From NCBI GenBank assembly GCA_009838965.1, contig VXQP01000073.1, forward strand, positions 1 through 64,000: a stretch of 64,000 bases of DNA. The letters run 5' to 3'. The position numbers and the translations under genes are program-made. The notes under the pieces are model-generated. The model searched no databases. It was not told the origin of the DNA and saw only the letters and a program-made list of their open reading frames with translations. The DNA is from Chloroflexota bacterium. Lineage in GTDB: Bacteria > Chloroflexota > Dehalococcoidia > Lucifugimonadales > Australimonadaceae. Positions within the stretch are counted from its first letter, which is position 1. Each line of letters starts with the position of its first letter. Below, in pieces: positions 1 to 7,957 of the stretch.

Positions 1-1
1 C

Positions 2-556
2 CCTCCCCCCTCTGGGCGGCCTCTCGCGGCGGCGCCGGGCGTGCTCTTTGGGCCTGCGCCGTGCGTCCGGCGCGGCCCCCCCGTCGACCCCTGTTCCGCT
101 GAGACGATAGACCCGCGCAACGTGCGGCGTGTCGTCCGGGCGCTGGAAGTGTGGCACGAAACGGGCGCGCCGTTCTCCCGCCAGCGCCGCAAGTCGCCGC
201 CGGGGTTCGAGCCGGTGCTGTTGGGCATCGCTCCGGAGCGCGCCACATTGCGCCAGCGCGCTGCCGAACGCGTCGACGCCATGCTGAAGGGTGGCTGGCC
301 GGATGAGGTGCGTGAACTGCTGAGCGCGGGCTACGGCCCGGAGCTACCGTCGTTCTCCAGTGTCGGCTACCGGGAGGTCGCGGCGTACGTGCAGGGAGGC
401 ATGACGCTCGACGAGACCGCGGAGCGCGTCAAGAATGCAACGCACCGGCTGATCCGCCGGCAGGCGACGTGGTTCAAGGCAACCGACGAACGCATCGCGT
501 GGAACGCCGACGCTGGCTCACTCGCGGAGCGTGCGCTGGCGACGCTTCGCGCTTGA
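2..556 (+). CDS. miaA: tRNA dimethylallyltransferase, 3' fragment
   Basis: C-terminal part of the enzyme that adds an isopentenyl group to A37 of tRNAs reading UNN codons. From about base 105 the frame matches the family: IDPRNVRRVVRALEV, then SSVGYREV, then the C-terminal RRQATWFK, ending at a stop at 554-556. The N-terminal P-loop half lies off the window. The first ~95 bases in this frame are Pro/Gly/Arg-rich and do not resemble MiaA in any of the three frames, so the contig edge may be misassembled or poorly read. The GTG at 41 is not a credible start. Identity is secure from the C-terminal half. Confidence 0.85.
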   Translation, partial: PPPSGRPLAAAPGVLFGPAPCVRRGPPVDPCSAETIDPRNVRRVVRALEVWHETGAPFSRQRRKSPPGFEPVLLGIAPERATLRQRAAERVDAMLKGGWPDEVRELLSAGYGPELPSFSSVGYREVAAYVQGGMTLDETAERVKNATHRLIRRQATWFKATDERIAWNADAGSLAERALATLRA

Positions 557-597
557 CGGAGCGCGCCCGCTCGTAGGAACCTAGCAACGCTCCTCAA

Positions 598-614
598 CGC
601 CCCCAGCGGGGGCG
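598..614 (+). terminator. GC-rich hairpin after miaA
   Basis: A 7-bp perfect stem CGCCCCC/GGGGGCG with an AGC loop lies 42 bases after the miaA stop and 26 bases before the next start. No T-tract follows, so it may be a weak or factor-assisted terminator, or simply a 5' UTR hairpin of the aldolase gene. Confidence 0.4.
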
Positions 615-639
615 CCTCGATTGAGGGGTAATCAACACG

Positions 640-1329
640 ATGAGAGCAGGTGATATGGCAGGCTATCTCGACCCCAACGACCCCGTGGTGCAGGCGTTCG
701 CGAAACTCGGCACGACGCCCGTGAGCGACGCGATGGACAGGCTCGGCCTCATAGGGCAGTGCTTCGGCATCAAGCCCGTGGACCGCGACTTCACGCTCTG
801 CGGACGCGCGCACACCGTCCGCAACGAGCCGATGACCGCCGGACACAAGGGCGAGAGCGTCGGCGACTACATCGACGAGGTCGCGCCCGGCGGCGTGGTC
901 GTCATCGACAACGGCGGGCGGCTCGACGCCACGGTCTGGGGAGACATCCTCACCATCATGGCCGATCGCAACAACCTCGGTGGCACGGTCATCCACGGCG
1001 TCTGCCGCGACTCAAACCGCGCACTGAAGCTGAACTACCCCATCTTCTCCCGCGGGACGTACATGCGCACGGGCAAGGACCGCGTCCGCGCCGACGCCTA
1101 CCAGGAGCCCGTGTCGCTCGGCGAGGTCCGCGTGCTCCCAGGCGACCTGCTGCTGGGCGACGGCGACGGCGTGCTCGTCATCGCGCAGGAGCACGAGCAG
1201 GAAGTGCTGAAGGCCGCGCAGGAGATCGATGAGGCCGAGGAGCGTATCCGCAACGAGATCATGCTCGGCGGACGCCTTGACGCAGCGCGCGAGAAATTCC
1301 GCTACCACCAGCTGCAGAGCCGGGTGTAA
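640..1329 (+). CDS. RraA-family aldolase, LigK/HMG aldolase-like
   Basis: Probable class II 4-hydroxy-4-methyl-2-oxoglutarate / 4-carboxy-4-hydroxy-2-oxoadipate aldolase (cytosolic, divalent metal), which splits the last intermediate of protocatechuate 4,5-cleavage to pyruvate and oxaloacetate. The 229 residues carry the RraA-fold signature: TPVSDAMDRLG at the N terminus, a GVCRDSNRA loop with the conserved Arg-Asp pair, and GDGDGVLVI near the C terminus. Length fits the family. The start at 640 follows GAGGGG; the ATG at 655 is an alternative. The next two genes encode a GalD-like tautomerase and a LigI lactonase, which supports the aldolase role over the RNase E regulator role once assigned to RraA. 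Confidence 0.8.
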   Translation: MRAGDMAGYLDPNDPVVQAFAKLGTTPVSDAMDRLGLIGQCFGIKPVDRDFTLCGRAHTVRNEPMTAGHKGESVGDYIDEVAPGGVVVIDNGGRLDATVWGDILTIMADRNNLGGTVIHGVCRDSNRALKLNYPIFSRGTYMRTGKDRVRADAYQEPVSLGEVRVLPGDLLLGDGDGVLVIAQEHEQEVLKAAQEIDEAEERIRNEIMLGGRLDAAREKFRYHQLQSRV

Positions 1330-1353
1330 CAACAAGCAATCCTTCCAAGCGAG

Positions 1354-1373
1354 ATTCCCGCCTCCGCGGGAAT
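1354..1373. repeat. dispersed palindrome, family A copy 1
   Basis: ATTCCCGC-CTCC-GCGGGAAT, an 8-bp perfect stem with a 4-base loop, followed by GAC. It lies in the 69-base gap between the aldolase and tautomerase genes. Further copies with the same arms are at 55523 and 56076. In RNA it would form a hairpin inside the operon. Confidence 0.85.
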
Positions 1374-1398
1374 GACGAGATAGAGGAGGTAGTTGGCG

Positions 1399-2514
1399 AT
1401 GCAGACTTCCATCCCTTGCGTATTCATGCGCGGCGGCACGTCGCGGGGACCGTACTTCCTCGCGTCCGACCTGCCGAGCGACCCTGAAACGCGCGATAAA
1501 GTCCTGCTCGCGGTCATGGGTTCGCCCGACGACCGCCAGATAGACGGCCTCGGCGGCGCCGACCCGCTCACCAGCAAGGTCGCCATCGTCAGCCCCGCGA
1601 CTCGGGAGGACTGCGACGTCGACTACCTCTTCGCGCAGGTCGTGGTGAACGAGGCGGTCGTGGACGTAAGTCCGAACTGCGGCAACATGCTCGCGGGCAT
1701 CGGGCCGTTCGCCATCGAGCACGGCCTTATTCCTGCCGCGGACGGCGAGACCGAGGTGCGCATCCACATGGTCAACTCCGGCGACAGGGCGATCGCCCGC
1801 ATCATGACGCCGGGCGGGAAGGTGGAGTACCAGGGCACGGCCCGCATCGACGGCGTACCCGGCACCTCCGCACCCATCATGATCGACGTCGAGGACACCG
1901 CGGGCTCGTTCTGCGGGGCGCTCTTCCCCACGGGCAACCGTACCGACGTGATCGACGGCATCGAGTGCTCGCTGATGGACAACGGCATGCCGGTCGTAGC
2001 GATGCGCGCATCCGACCTCGGGCGTACCGGCTACGAAACCCGCGATGAACTGAACGCCGACACGGAGTTGAAGGAGCGCATCGAGAGCATTCGCCTCCAG
2101 GCGGGGCATATGATGAACCTCGGCGACGTGACCGACAACGTCGTGCCCAAGATGTTCCTGCTATCCCCTCCCGCCAGTGGAGGGGCCATCTGCACCCGTT
2201 CGTACATCCCCAAGGTCGCCCATGCCTCGATAGGCGTCCTCGCAGCGGTGACGGTCGCGACCGCCGCCGTCTTCCCCGGAACCACAGCCTACGACTACGC
2301 TGTGCGTCCCGAGGGCCGCCGCAAGATGCTGATGCTGGAGCATCCCACCGGCGACTTCGCCGTCGAGGTCGAGGTAGGCGGCACCGAGGAGGAGCCGACC
2401 ATTGAGCGCGCCGCGCTGTTGCGGACTGCCCGCAAATTGATGGAGGGCGAGGTCTATATCCCGGCCGAGGTGTGGTCAGGGCAGCAGACGCTCGCTGGAA
2501 CGGCGGCGCGATGA
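1399..2514 (+). CDS. PrpF-family isomerase, 4-oxalomesaconate tautomerase-like
   Basis: A 371-residue member of the PrpF/DUF453 family (two diaminopimelate-epimerase-fold halves). Family members GalD and LigU interconvert oxalomesaconate tautomers in gallate and protocatechuate degradation. Visible features are IPCVFMRGGTSRG at the N terminus, the catalytic-Cys segment SPNCGNMLAGIGPFA, and a C-terminal PEGRR region. The ATG at 1399 is preferred over a TTG six bases upstream because GAGGAGG at 1383-1389 then sits at normal distance. The stop overlaps the LigI start (ATGA), so the two are translationally coupled. The position between a LigK-like aldolase and LigI makes the tautomerase role much more likely than 2-methylaconitate isomerisation. 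Confidence 0.8.
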   Translation: MQTSIPCVFMRGGTSRGPYFLASDLPSDPETRDKVLLAVMGSPDDRQIDGLGGADPLTSKVAIVSPATREDCDVDYLFAQVVVNEAVVDVSPNCGNMLAGIGPFAIEHGLIPAADGETEVRIHMVNSGDRAIARIMTPGGKVEYQGTARIDGVPGTSAPIMIDVEDTAGSFCGALFPTGNRTDVIDGIECSLMDNGMPVVAMRASDLGRTGYETRDELNADTELKERIESIRLQAGHMMNLGDVTDNVVPKMFLLSPPASGGAICTRSYIPKVAHASIGVLAAVTVATAAVFPGTTAYDYAVRPEGRRKMLMLEHPTGDFAVEVEVGGTEEEPTIERAALLRTARKLMEGEVYIPAEVWSGQQTLAGTAAR

Positions 2515-3392
2515 CAGAGCGCGAGATACGCCTGATCGCCGGACCCGACCCGAACCCCAAAAAGCCGGACCTGCAACTGCCCGCGAACGCGTGCGATGCC
2601 CACTGCCACATCTTCGGCCCCGGCGACACGTTCCCGTACCATCCCAACCGCTCTTACACGCCGCCCGACGCGCCGAAGGAAGCACTGCAGGCGCTCCACG
2701 ACCACCTCGGCATCGCCCGCGCGGTCATCGTTCACGCGAGCTGCCACGGCGCCTACATGGACGCGACGCTCGACGCCATCGCGTGGTCGGATGGGGCGTA
2801 CCGGGGCACCAGCATCGTGGAGCCGGACATCAGCGACGCGGAGCTGCGGCGCTACCACGAGGGCGGTATCCGCGCCGTGCGGTTCAACTTCGTGCGTCAC
2901 CTGGAGAGCGTGCCGGAGCCCGACGTCGTCAAGCGGATGGCGGAGCGCATCGAGCCGATGGGCTGGCATCTCGTCGTCCACCTGGACGCGGAGGACATAG
3001 TTGAGCTCTCCCCGATGCTGCTCGGATTGCCCGTGCCATTCGTTATCGACCATATGGCGCGGGTGAAGGCGGGAGACGGCCTCGAGCAGACGCCGTTCCA
3101 GGAGTTGCTGCGGCTGATGGAACGTCCGAACGCGTGGGTGAAGATCTGCGGCGGCGAGCGCGTTTCGACTGACGGGCCGCCGTTCACGGACGCAGTGCCG
3201 TTCGCGCAGGCGCTCATCGCCGCCGCGCCGGACCGCGTGCTCTGGGGCACTGACTTCCCGCACCCCAACGTACGGCACATGCCCAACGACGGCCACCTCG
3301 TCGACCTCTTCGGTATGTACACGGGCGACCCTGCCGTCCAGAAGCAGATCCTCGTCGACAACCCGGACACGCTCTACTTCGACGTCAACTGA
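2511..3392 (+). CDS. ligI: 2-pyrone-4,6-dicarboxylate hydrolase (LigI-like)
   Basis: A 293-residue TIM-barrel amidohydrolase that opens 2-pyrone-4,6-dicarboxylate to 4-oxalomesaconate. The N terminus has the HxH strand in CDAHCHIFGP followed by FPYHPNRSYTPPDAP, a segment typical of LigI. The C-terminal catalytic Asp is in LWGTDFPHP. Length matches LigI. The ATG overlaps the tautomerase stop by four bases. This is the third gene of the aldolase-tautomerase-lactonase operon; the missing steps (ring-cleavage dioxygenase, hydratase) have candidates elsewhere in the window, at 52830, 20154 and 60456. Confidence 0.85.
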   Translation: MTEREIRLIAGPDPNPKKPDLQLPANACDAHCHIFGPGDTFPYHPNRSYTPPDAPKEALQALHDHLGIARAVIVHASCHGAYMDATLDAIAWSDGAYRGTSIVEPDISDAELRRYHEGGIRAVRFNFVRHLESVPEPDVVKRMAERIEPMGWHLVVHLDAEDIVELSPMLLGLPVPFVIDHMARVKAGDGLEQTPFQELLRLMERPNAWVKICGGERVSTDGPPFTDAVPFAQALIAAAPDRVLWGTDFPHPNVRHMPNDGHLVDLFGMYTGDPAVQKQILVDNPDTLYFDVN

Positions 3393-3448
3393 CACGCGCT
3401 GGCAGAACGGGGAGGCCGGAAGCCTTACAATGAGGGCGGAGGCTTTCG

Positions 3449-4867
3449 ATGCCGCGTCTGCCTGCAGCTCGCCCCCGGTCGCGTCCAACGCTCCTTGCTT
3501 GGTTGAAAGTCGCGTGGCTTGCCATAAGCGCGCTGTTCATCGCTGCCGGGATGGTCGGCGTTGCGCTGGCCCAGGTCCAGCCGCGCGAGGCGCACGTGGT
3601 CGAGGTGGACGGCATCATCAGTCCCATCACGGACCGCTACATCACGCGCGCCCTTGAGGAGGCGGAGCGCAGCGGGGCCGAGGTCGTCGTCATCACGCTC
3701 GACACGCCCGGCGGCCTGCTCAGTGCAACGCGGGACATCACCGAATCCCTTCTGTCGGCGCCCGTACCGGTGATCGTCTACGTCTCGCCGCAGGGAGCGC
3801 ACGCCGCGTCCGCTGGGACGTTCGTGACCGCGGCCGCACACATAGCAGCGATGGCGCCCGGCACGAACATCGGCGCAGCGAGCCCGGTGAGCGGGCAGGG
3901 CGAGGACATCGACGAGACGCTCAAGGACAAGGTGTTCGAGGACACCGCCGCCCTGATCCGTGCTATCGCCGAGGTACGCGGCAGGCCGTCCGAGCCGCTG
4001 GAAGCGACCGTGCTGGAGGCAGAGTCGTACACGGCGGAAGAAGCGGTGGAGCTTGGTATCGTGGACGTCATCGCGGTCAACGTCAACGACCTGCTGAAGC
4101 AGGTGGACGGGCGCTCCGTCGTCATCGTCACGGCGGACGGCGAGCAGAGCGTGACGCTGCATACGGCGGATACCCCGGTGCGGAACATCCGCATGGGGCT
4201 GTTCGACCGCATCCTCTCCTACATCGCCGACCCGAACGTCGCGTTCCTGCTCATCTCGCTCGGCGGGTTGGGGCTGTTCGTCGAGTTCTGGAATCCCGGG
4301 CTCATCTTCCCCGGGGTCGCGGGCCTCGTCGCGCTCGTGCTGGGGCTGGCGGCGCTGGGAAGCCTCCCGGGAAACTGGGCAGGCGTGGCGCTCATCCTGC
4401 TGGCGTTCGTGCTGTTCAGCATCGAGTTCAACATCGACGGGTTCGGTGTCGTTGGCGCGCTGGGCGTCGCGAGCCTCGTCCTTGGCGGCATTCTGCTCTT
4501 CTCGCACTTCGGCACGCCGTCGCCGGTGCTGCCCGATATCAGCGTGAGTTGGTGGGCCATCACGCCGGTCGCGGTTACCATGGGCATCAGCGTGCTGCTC
4601 TTCTCGCGAGAGGTGGGACGCGTGCGCCGCGAACAGTTCAGGCGCGGTACGCCGGAGCCCATCCTCGTCGGCATGACTGGTATGGTATCGGCGGCGCTCT
4701 CTCCGGAAGGCAAGGTGCGCGTGCGCGGAGAGACTTGGAACGCCCGCGCGCTGGACAGCTCCCACATCGAGCGTGGAGCGTCCGTCGTTATACGGGCGGA
4801 GCACGGCCCGCTGCTGGAAGTGGAACGAACGGAGACAACGCGGACAGAGGAGACGCAGAAGGAGTAA
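3449..4867 (+). CDS. NfeD-family membrane serine protease
   Basis: A 472-residue membrane protein of the NfeD1b/ClpP-like type, usually paired with SPFH proteins and acting on membrane protein quality or lipid-domain organisation. A signal-like hydrophobic segment (residues ~20-42) is followed by a ClpP-fold domain: LDTPGGLL, then the catalytic-Ser region HAASAGTFV and the Lys-bearing ETLKDKVFE stretch. About four transmembrane helices (~258-390) lead to a C-terminal OB-fold with GMTGMVSAALSPEGKV. The start has GGCGGAGG eight bases upstream. TACAAT at 3426-3431 could be a -10 box. The gene is four bases from the SPFH partner. Confidence 0.9.
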   Translation: MPRLPAARPRSRPTLLAWLKVAWLAISALFIAAGMVGVALAQVQPREAHVVEVDGIISPITDRYITRALEEAERSGAEVVVITLDTPGGLLSATRDITESLLSAPVPVIVYVSPQGAHAASAGTFVTAAAHIAAMAPGTNIGAASPVSGQGEDIDETLKDKVFEDTAALIRAIAEVRGRPSEPLEATVLEAESYTAEEAVELGIVDVIAVNVNDLLKQVDGRSVVIVTADGEQSVTLHTADTPVRNIRMGLFDRILSYIADPNVAFLLISLGGLGLFVEFWNPGLIFPGVAGLVALVLGLAALGSLPGNWAGVALILLAFVLFSIEFNIDGFGVVGALGVASLVLGGILLFSHFGTPSPVLPDISVSWWAITPVAVTMGISVLLFSREVGRVRREQFRRGTPEPILVGMTGMVSAALSPEGKVRVRGETWNARALDSSHIERGASVVIRAEHGPLLEVERTETTRTEETQKE

Positions 4868-4871
4868 GCGC

Positions 4872-5741
4872 ATGGCTAATTGGGGTATCAACGTCATCAA
4901 ACAGTATCAGCGGCTCGTGGTGTTCACGTTCGGTTCGTACACGGGCACGCGCGGGCCGGGCATCCGATGGCTCTGGCCGTTCGTCAACAACGGCTCGAGC
5001 ACCGCGGACCTCCGAGAGATACCGGTGCCGATCCCCCGGCAGACGAGCATCACTCGGGACAATGCGCCGATAGACATCGACTTCTTCGTCTACATGCGCG
5101 TCATTGAGGATAGACCGCAGGACACCATCCTGAACGTGAGCGACTTCGGCGCAGCCGCGCAGGCGCTCTCTATGACAACCCTCCGCGCCGTCGTCGGCGA
5201 GATGGACCTCGACGACGTGCTCTCCAAGCGCGAGCGCATCAACTCCCAGCTCCAGGTGAAGCTGGACGAGGTCACGGTGAACTGGGGCGTGAAGGTGACG
5301 CGCGTCGAGATCAAGGAGGTCGAGCCGCCGCGCGATGTGCAGGACGCGATGAACCGCCAGCTCTCCGCCGAGCGCACGCGCCGTGCCGCCGTCACCGAGG
5401 CGGAAGGCGAACGCGACGCCGAGATCAACCGGGCCGAGGGTGAGCGGCAGGCCGCCGTCCTGCGCGCGGAAGGCTCCAAGCAGGCCGCCATCCTCGAGGC
5501 GCAGGGCGACCGTGAAGCCGCCATCCTGCGGGCGGAAGGCTTCAGCCTGGGCATGCAGCGCATCAACGAAGTCGCGATGCAGGCCGACCCCCGCACGATG
5601 AGCCTGCAGTACTTCGACACCCTCAAGGACATCGGCGGCAGCCCTTCCACCAAGTGGATATTCCCGATGGAGTTCACGTCCATGCTGCAGCCGTTCCTGC
5701 AGGGAGCGCAGGCCACTGCCTCCGGCAACAGCGAGGAGTAG
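4872..5741 (+). CDS. SPFH/band 7 (stomatin-like) protein
   Basis: A 289-residue SPFH-domain protein, expected to oligomerise at the cytoplasmic membrane and partner the upstream NfeD protease. The band 7 core covers residues ~25-200 (RPQDTILNVSDF, TTLRAVVGEMDLDDVL, VKVTRVEIKEVEPP). It is followed by an alanine/glutamate-rich coiled coil with repeated AEGERxAA / AEGSKQAA units at ~185-240. The membrane anchor is weak: the N terminus is only mildly hydrophobic. The start ATG follows GGAG four bases after the nfeD stop. The stop overlaps the next gene's GTG by one base. Confidence 0.9.
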   Translation: MANWGINVIKQYQRLVVFTFGSYTGTRGPGIRWLWPFVNNGSSTADLREIPVPIPRQTSITRDNAPIDIDFFVYMRVIEDRPQDTILNVSDFGAAAQALSMTTLRAVVGEMDLDDVLSKRERINSQLQVKLDEVTVNWGVKVTRVEIKEVEPPRDVQDAMNRQLSAERTRRAAVTEAEGERDAEINRAEGERQAAVLRAEGSKQAAILEAQGDREAAILRAEGFSLGMQRINEVAMQADPRTMSLQYFDTLKDIGGSPSTKWIFPMEFTSMLQPFLQGAQATASGNSEE

Positions 5742-6466
5742 TGAGGACAGCGTTACGGAGCAGTGCAGCGGCGGCCATCCTCGCGGTGGCCGTCGCTCTG
5801 CTTGCCGTCTCTTGCGGGTCCGAACCGACCCCTACGCCAACACCGACCATCACGGCGGAGGACGTGCGGGATAGCGGGGCCGAGGCCCTGCGCAACCTCT
5901 CGACCGTTCACTTCCTCGTGACGCACGAGGTGGGCGGCACGGACATCGGTTTCTCCTCCACGCTCACCGAGGCCGAGGGTGACGGCGTCTTCCCCGACAA
6001 GGCAGAGTTCGTGGCAAAGGCCACCAGCGCGCTCTTCGGCAATGCCGCGCTGGAACTGGACATCGTGCAGTACGGTGAGATAACGCACCTGCGCGACCGC
6101 ATCAGCATGGTCTGGCAGGCGCTCCCGGCCGGAACGCTCGCAATCAATTTCGCCAACATCAACGGGAGTATCGCGGACGCGCTCGCCTCGCTCGGCGAAC
6201 TCGACCTCACCGACGGCGGATCGGTAGACGGCGCGCCCGTGCACAAGCTCACCGGCACAACGCCCTCGACGTCGATGCGCGGGCTCGTTCCCGGCGCGCC
6301 GGAAGGCGAAACGCTGCACATGGAAGTCTGGGTCGGACGTGACGACTACCTCGTGCGGAAGGTGCGCCTGACGGGCAGGCTGGTGGAAGCCGACACGCCG
6401 GACATCGTGCGTGTGCTGGAACTTTCCCGGTTCGACGAACCCGTCACCATCGAGCCTCCGGCCTAG
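5741..6466 (+). CDS. LppX/LprG-like secreted lipoprotein
   Basis: A 241-residue predicted lipoprotein. A short charged N terminus and an Ala/Val/Leu signal segment end in the lipobox LAVS-C, followed by a Pro-Thr linker (PTPTPTPT). The mature part has the alternating beta-rich pattern of LppX/LprAFG proteins (VHFLVTHEVGG, LHMEVWVGRDDYLVRKVRLTG), which carry lipids or glycolipids across the envelope. The GTG start overlaps the SPFH stop by one base with a GAGGAG only two bases away, so translation is probably coupled. The family assignment rests on pattern recognition; a DUF6612-type lipoprotein is an alternative. Confidence 0.6.
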   Translation: MRTALRSSAAAAILAVAVALLAVSCGSEPTPTPTPTITAEDVRDSGAEALRNLSTVHFLVTHEVGGTDIGFSSTLTEAEGDGVFPDKAEFVAKATSALFGNAALELDIVQYGEITHLRDRISMVWQALPAGTLAINFANINGSIADALASLGELDLTDGGSVDGAPVHKLTGTTPSTSMRGLVPGAPEGETLHMEVWVGRDDYLVRKVRLTGRLVEADTPDIVRVLELSRFDEPVTIEPPA

Positions 6467-6475
6467 GGCAACGGA

Positions 6476-7957
6476 ATGGCCTCTCCGGAGTCCACTCGAA
6501 TGCCGCTCCGGCTCTCGCCCAATGCCACCCTCGTAGTCGTCTGCGCGGGCGTGTTCCTCGCCTCGCTCGACCAGACGTCGGTAGTCACCGCGCTCCCCGC
6601 CGTGATGGTCGACCTGGGTATCAGCATCGACCGGCTGAACGACCTCGCATGGGTGGTGACGGCATACCTGCTCGGGTTCACCGTGGCGATGCCGCTGCTG
6701 GGGCGGGCAGGGGACGTGTACGGCTACCGCCGGCTCTACCTCGGCGCGATGCTGCTTTTTGGCGTGGGCTCCGCAGCCGTCGCGCTTGCCCCGAACCTCG
6801 GCTGGCTCATCACGGCTCGCGTCGTGCAGGCCGTGGGCGGCGGCGCGCTCGTCCCGGCGGCGATAGCGCTCGCGGGCGAAGGCCTGCCCCCGGCGCGGCG
6901 CGCGATCGTGTTCGGTATCGTCGGTGCAGCAGCTGAGGCAGGTGGCGTGCTTGGCCCGCTCTACGGCGGGCTCATCGTCGACTGGATCGGGTGGCGCTGG
7001 GTGTTCTGGAGCAACCTGCCGATCGTGGCTGTGCTGGCGGTCGCACTCCTCGGCATGCCGGAAGCAGGGCGCTCCGGTGGACGACTGGACGTGACCGGCG
7101 GCGTGCTGCTCGCAGGCGGACTATCGCTGGTGACGGGTGGACTCGCGCAGCGCTCGCTGTTCGGCGGGGGCTCCGCGCTACCATACGTTCTCATAGGGGT
7201 AGGCGTACTGCTGCTGGTAGCACTGCCGTTCGCTGAGCGGCGAGCGCTCGCGCCGGTCGTGAGCACAGCGCTCTTCCGGGCTCGCAGTTTCGCAGCGGCG
7301 ATGAGCGCACAACTGCTGGCCGGCGGCGCCCTCGTGCTCATCCTCGTGACCGTCCCACTGATGACCGACACCGTACTCGGTGAACCGCCGCTCGAAGGCG
7401 GCCTGCGGCTGATGCGCTTCACCGGCGCGATACCTGTCGGCGCGCTGCTGGGCGGCTATGCCGCGTCGCGCATCGGCGTCCGCGTTCCGGCGTTGGTGGG
7501 CCTCGCGCTCGCAGCGGTCTGCTTCGTACTGCTCACCACGTGGGACGAGACGATAGCCGATCCGCGCCTCACCCTGCACCTGGCGATAGGCGGCCTCGGC
7601 TTCGGGCTGCTCATCGCGCCGTTCACCGTGGCGGCGGTGGAGGCCGCAGGTAACGAGTACCGGGCAACCGCCGCCGCGTGGATAACGGCGTCGCGGATGT
7701 TCGGCATGACGGCGGGGCTCGCGGCGATGTCCGCGCTGGGCGTGGACTATCTGCAGTCGCTCGCAGGCGGGCTGCCAGTGCCGATACAGCTGCCCGGTGA
7801 GAGTGCGGCATCGTTCTCGGAGCGCGTCGCCGTGTACGAGGAAGGCATCTCCAACGCGTCCTTCGACGTCTTCAGGCTCTTCTTCAGGTCGGGGCTGGTG
7901 CTCGTCGTCCTCGCGGCGGTGCCGTCGCTGTGGATGCGGGGCGCCCGGCGCGGCTAG
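6476..7957 (+). CDS. MFS drug/proton antiporter, DHA2-type
   Basis: A 493-residue major facilitator with about 12-14 hydrophobic segments. Helix 1 carries LASLDQTSVVTALPAVM, the DHA2 (EmrB/QacA) motif D1-like segment. Loop 2-3 has GRAGDVYGYRRLY, the general MFS motif A. Helix 5 shows GPLYGGLIVDWIGWRW, the antiporter motif C region. Probable role is proton-driven export of small hydrophobic molecules. It starts nine bases after the lipoprotein stop, so it may be co-transcribed; LppX-type lipoproteins and MFS exporters often pair in mycobacteria (lprG-Rv1410c), and the same pairing here is notable. Its 3' end overlaps zwf by four bases, convergently. Confidence 0.85.
   Translation: MASPESTRMPLRLSPNATLVVVCAGVFLASLDQTSVVTALPAVMVDLGISIDRLNDLAWVVTAYLLGFTVAMPLLGRAGDVYGYRRLYLGAMLLFGVGSAAVALAPNLGWLITARVVQAVGGGALVPAAIALAGEGLPPARRAIVFGIVGAAAEAGGVLGPLYGGLIVDWIGWRWVFWSNLPIVAVLAVALLGMPEAGRSGGRLDVTGGVLLAGGLSLVTGGLAQRSLFGGGSALPYVLIGVGVLLLVALPFAERRALAPVVSTALFRARSFAAAMSAQLLAGGALVLILVTVPLMTDTVLGEPPLEGGLRLMRFTGAIPVGALLGGYAASRIGVRVPALVGLALAAVCFVLLTTWDETIADPRLTLHLAIGGLGFGLLIAPFTVAAVEAAGNEYRATAAAWITASRMFGMTAGLAAMSALGVDYLQSLAGGLPVPIQLPGESAASFSERVAVYEEGISNASFDVFRLFFRSGLVLVVLAAVPSLWMRGARRG

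Noticed and set aside
1393-1398. TTG start for the tautomerase
   Set aside because: The ATG at 1399 gives better distance from GAGGAGG and matches the usual N terminus.
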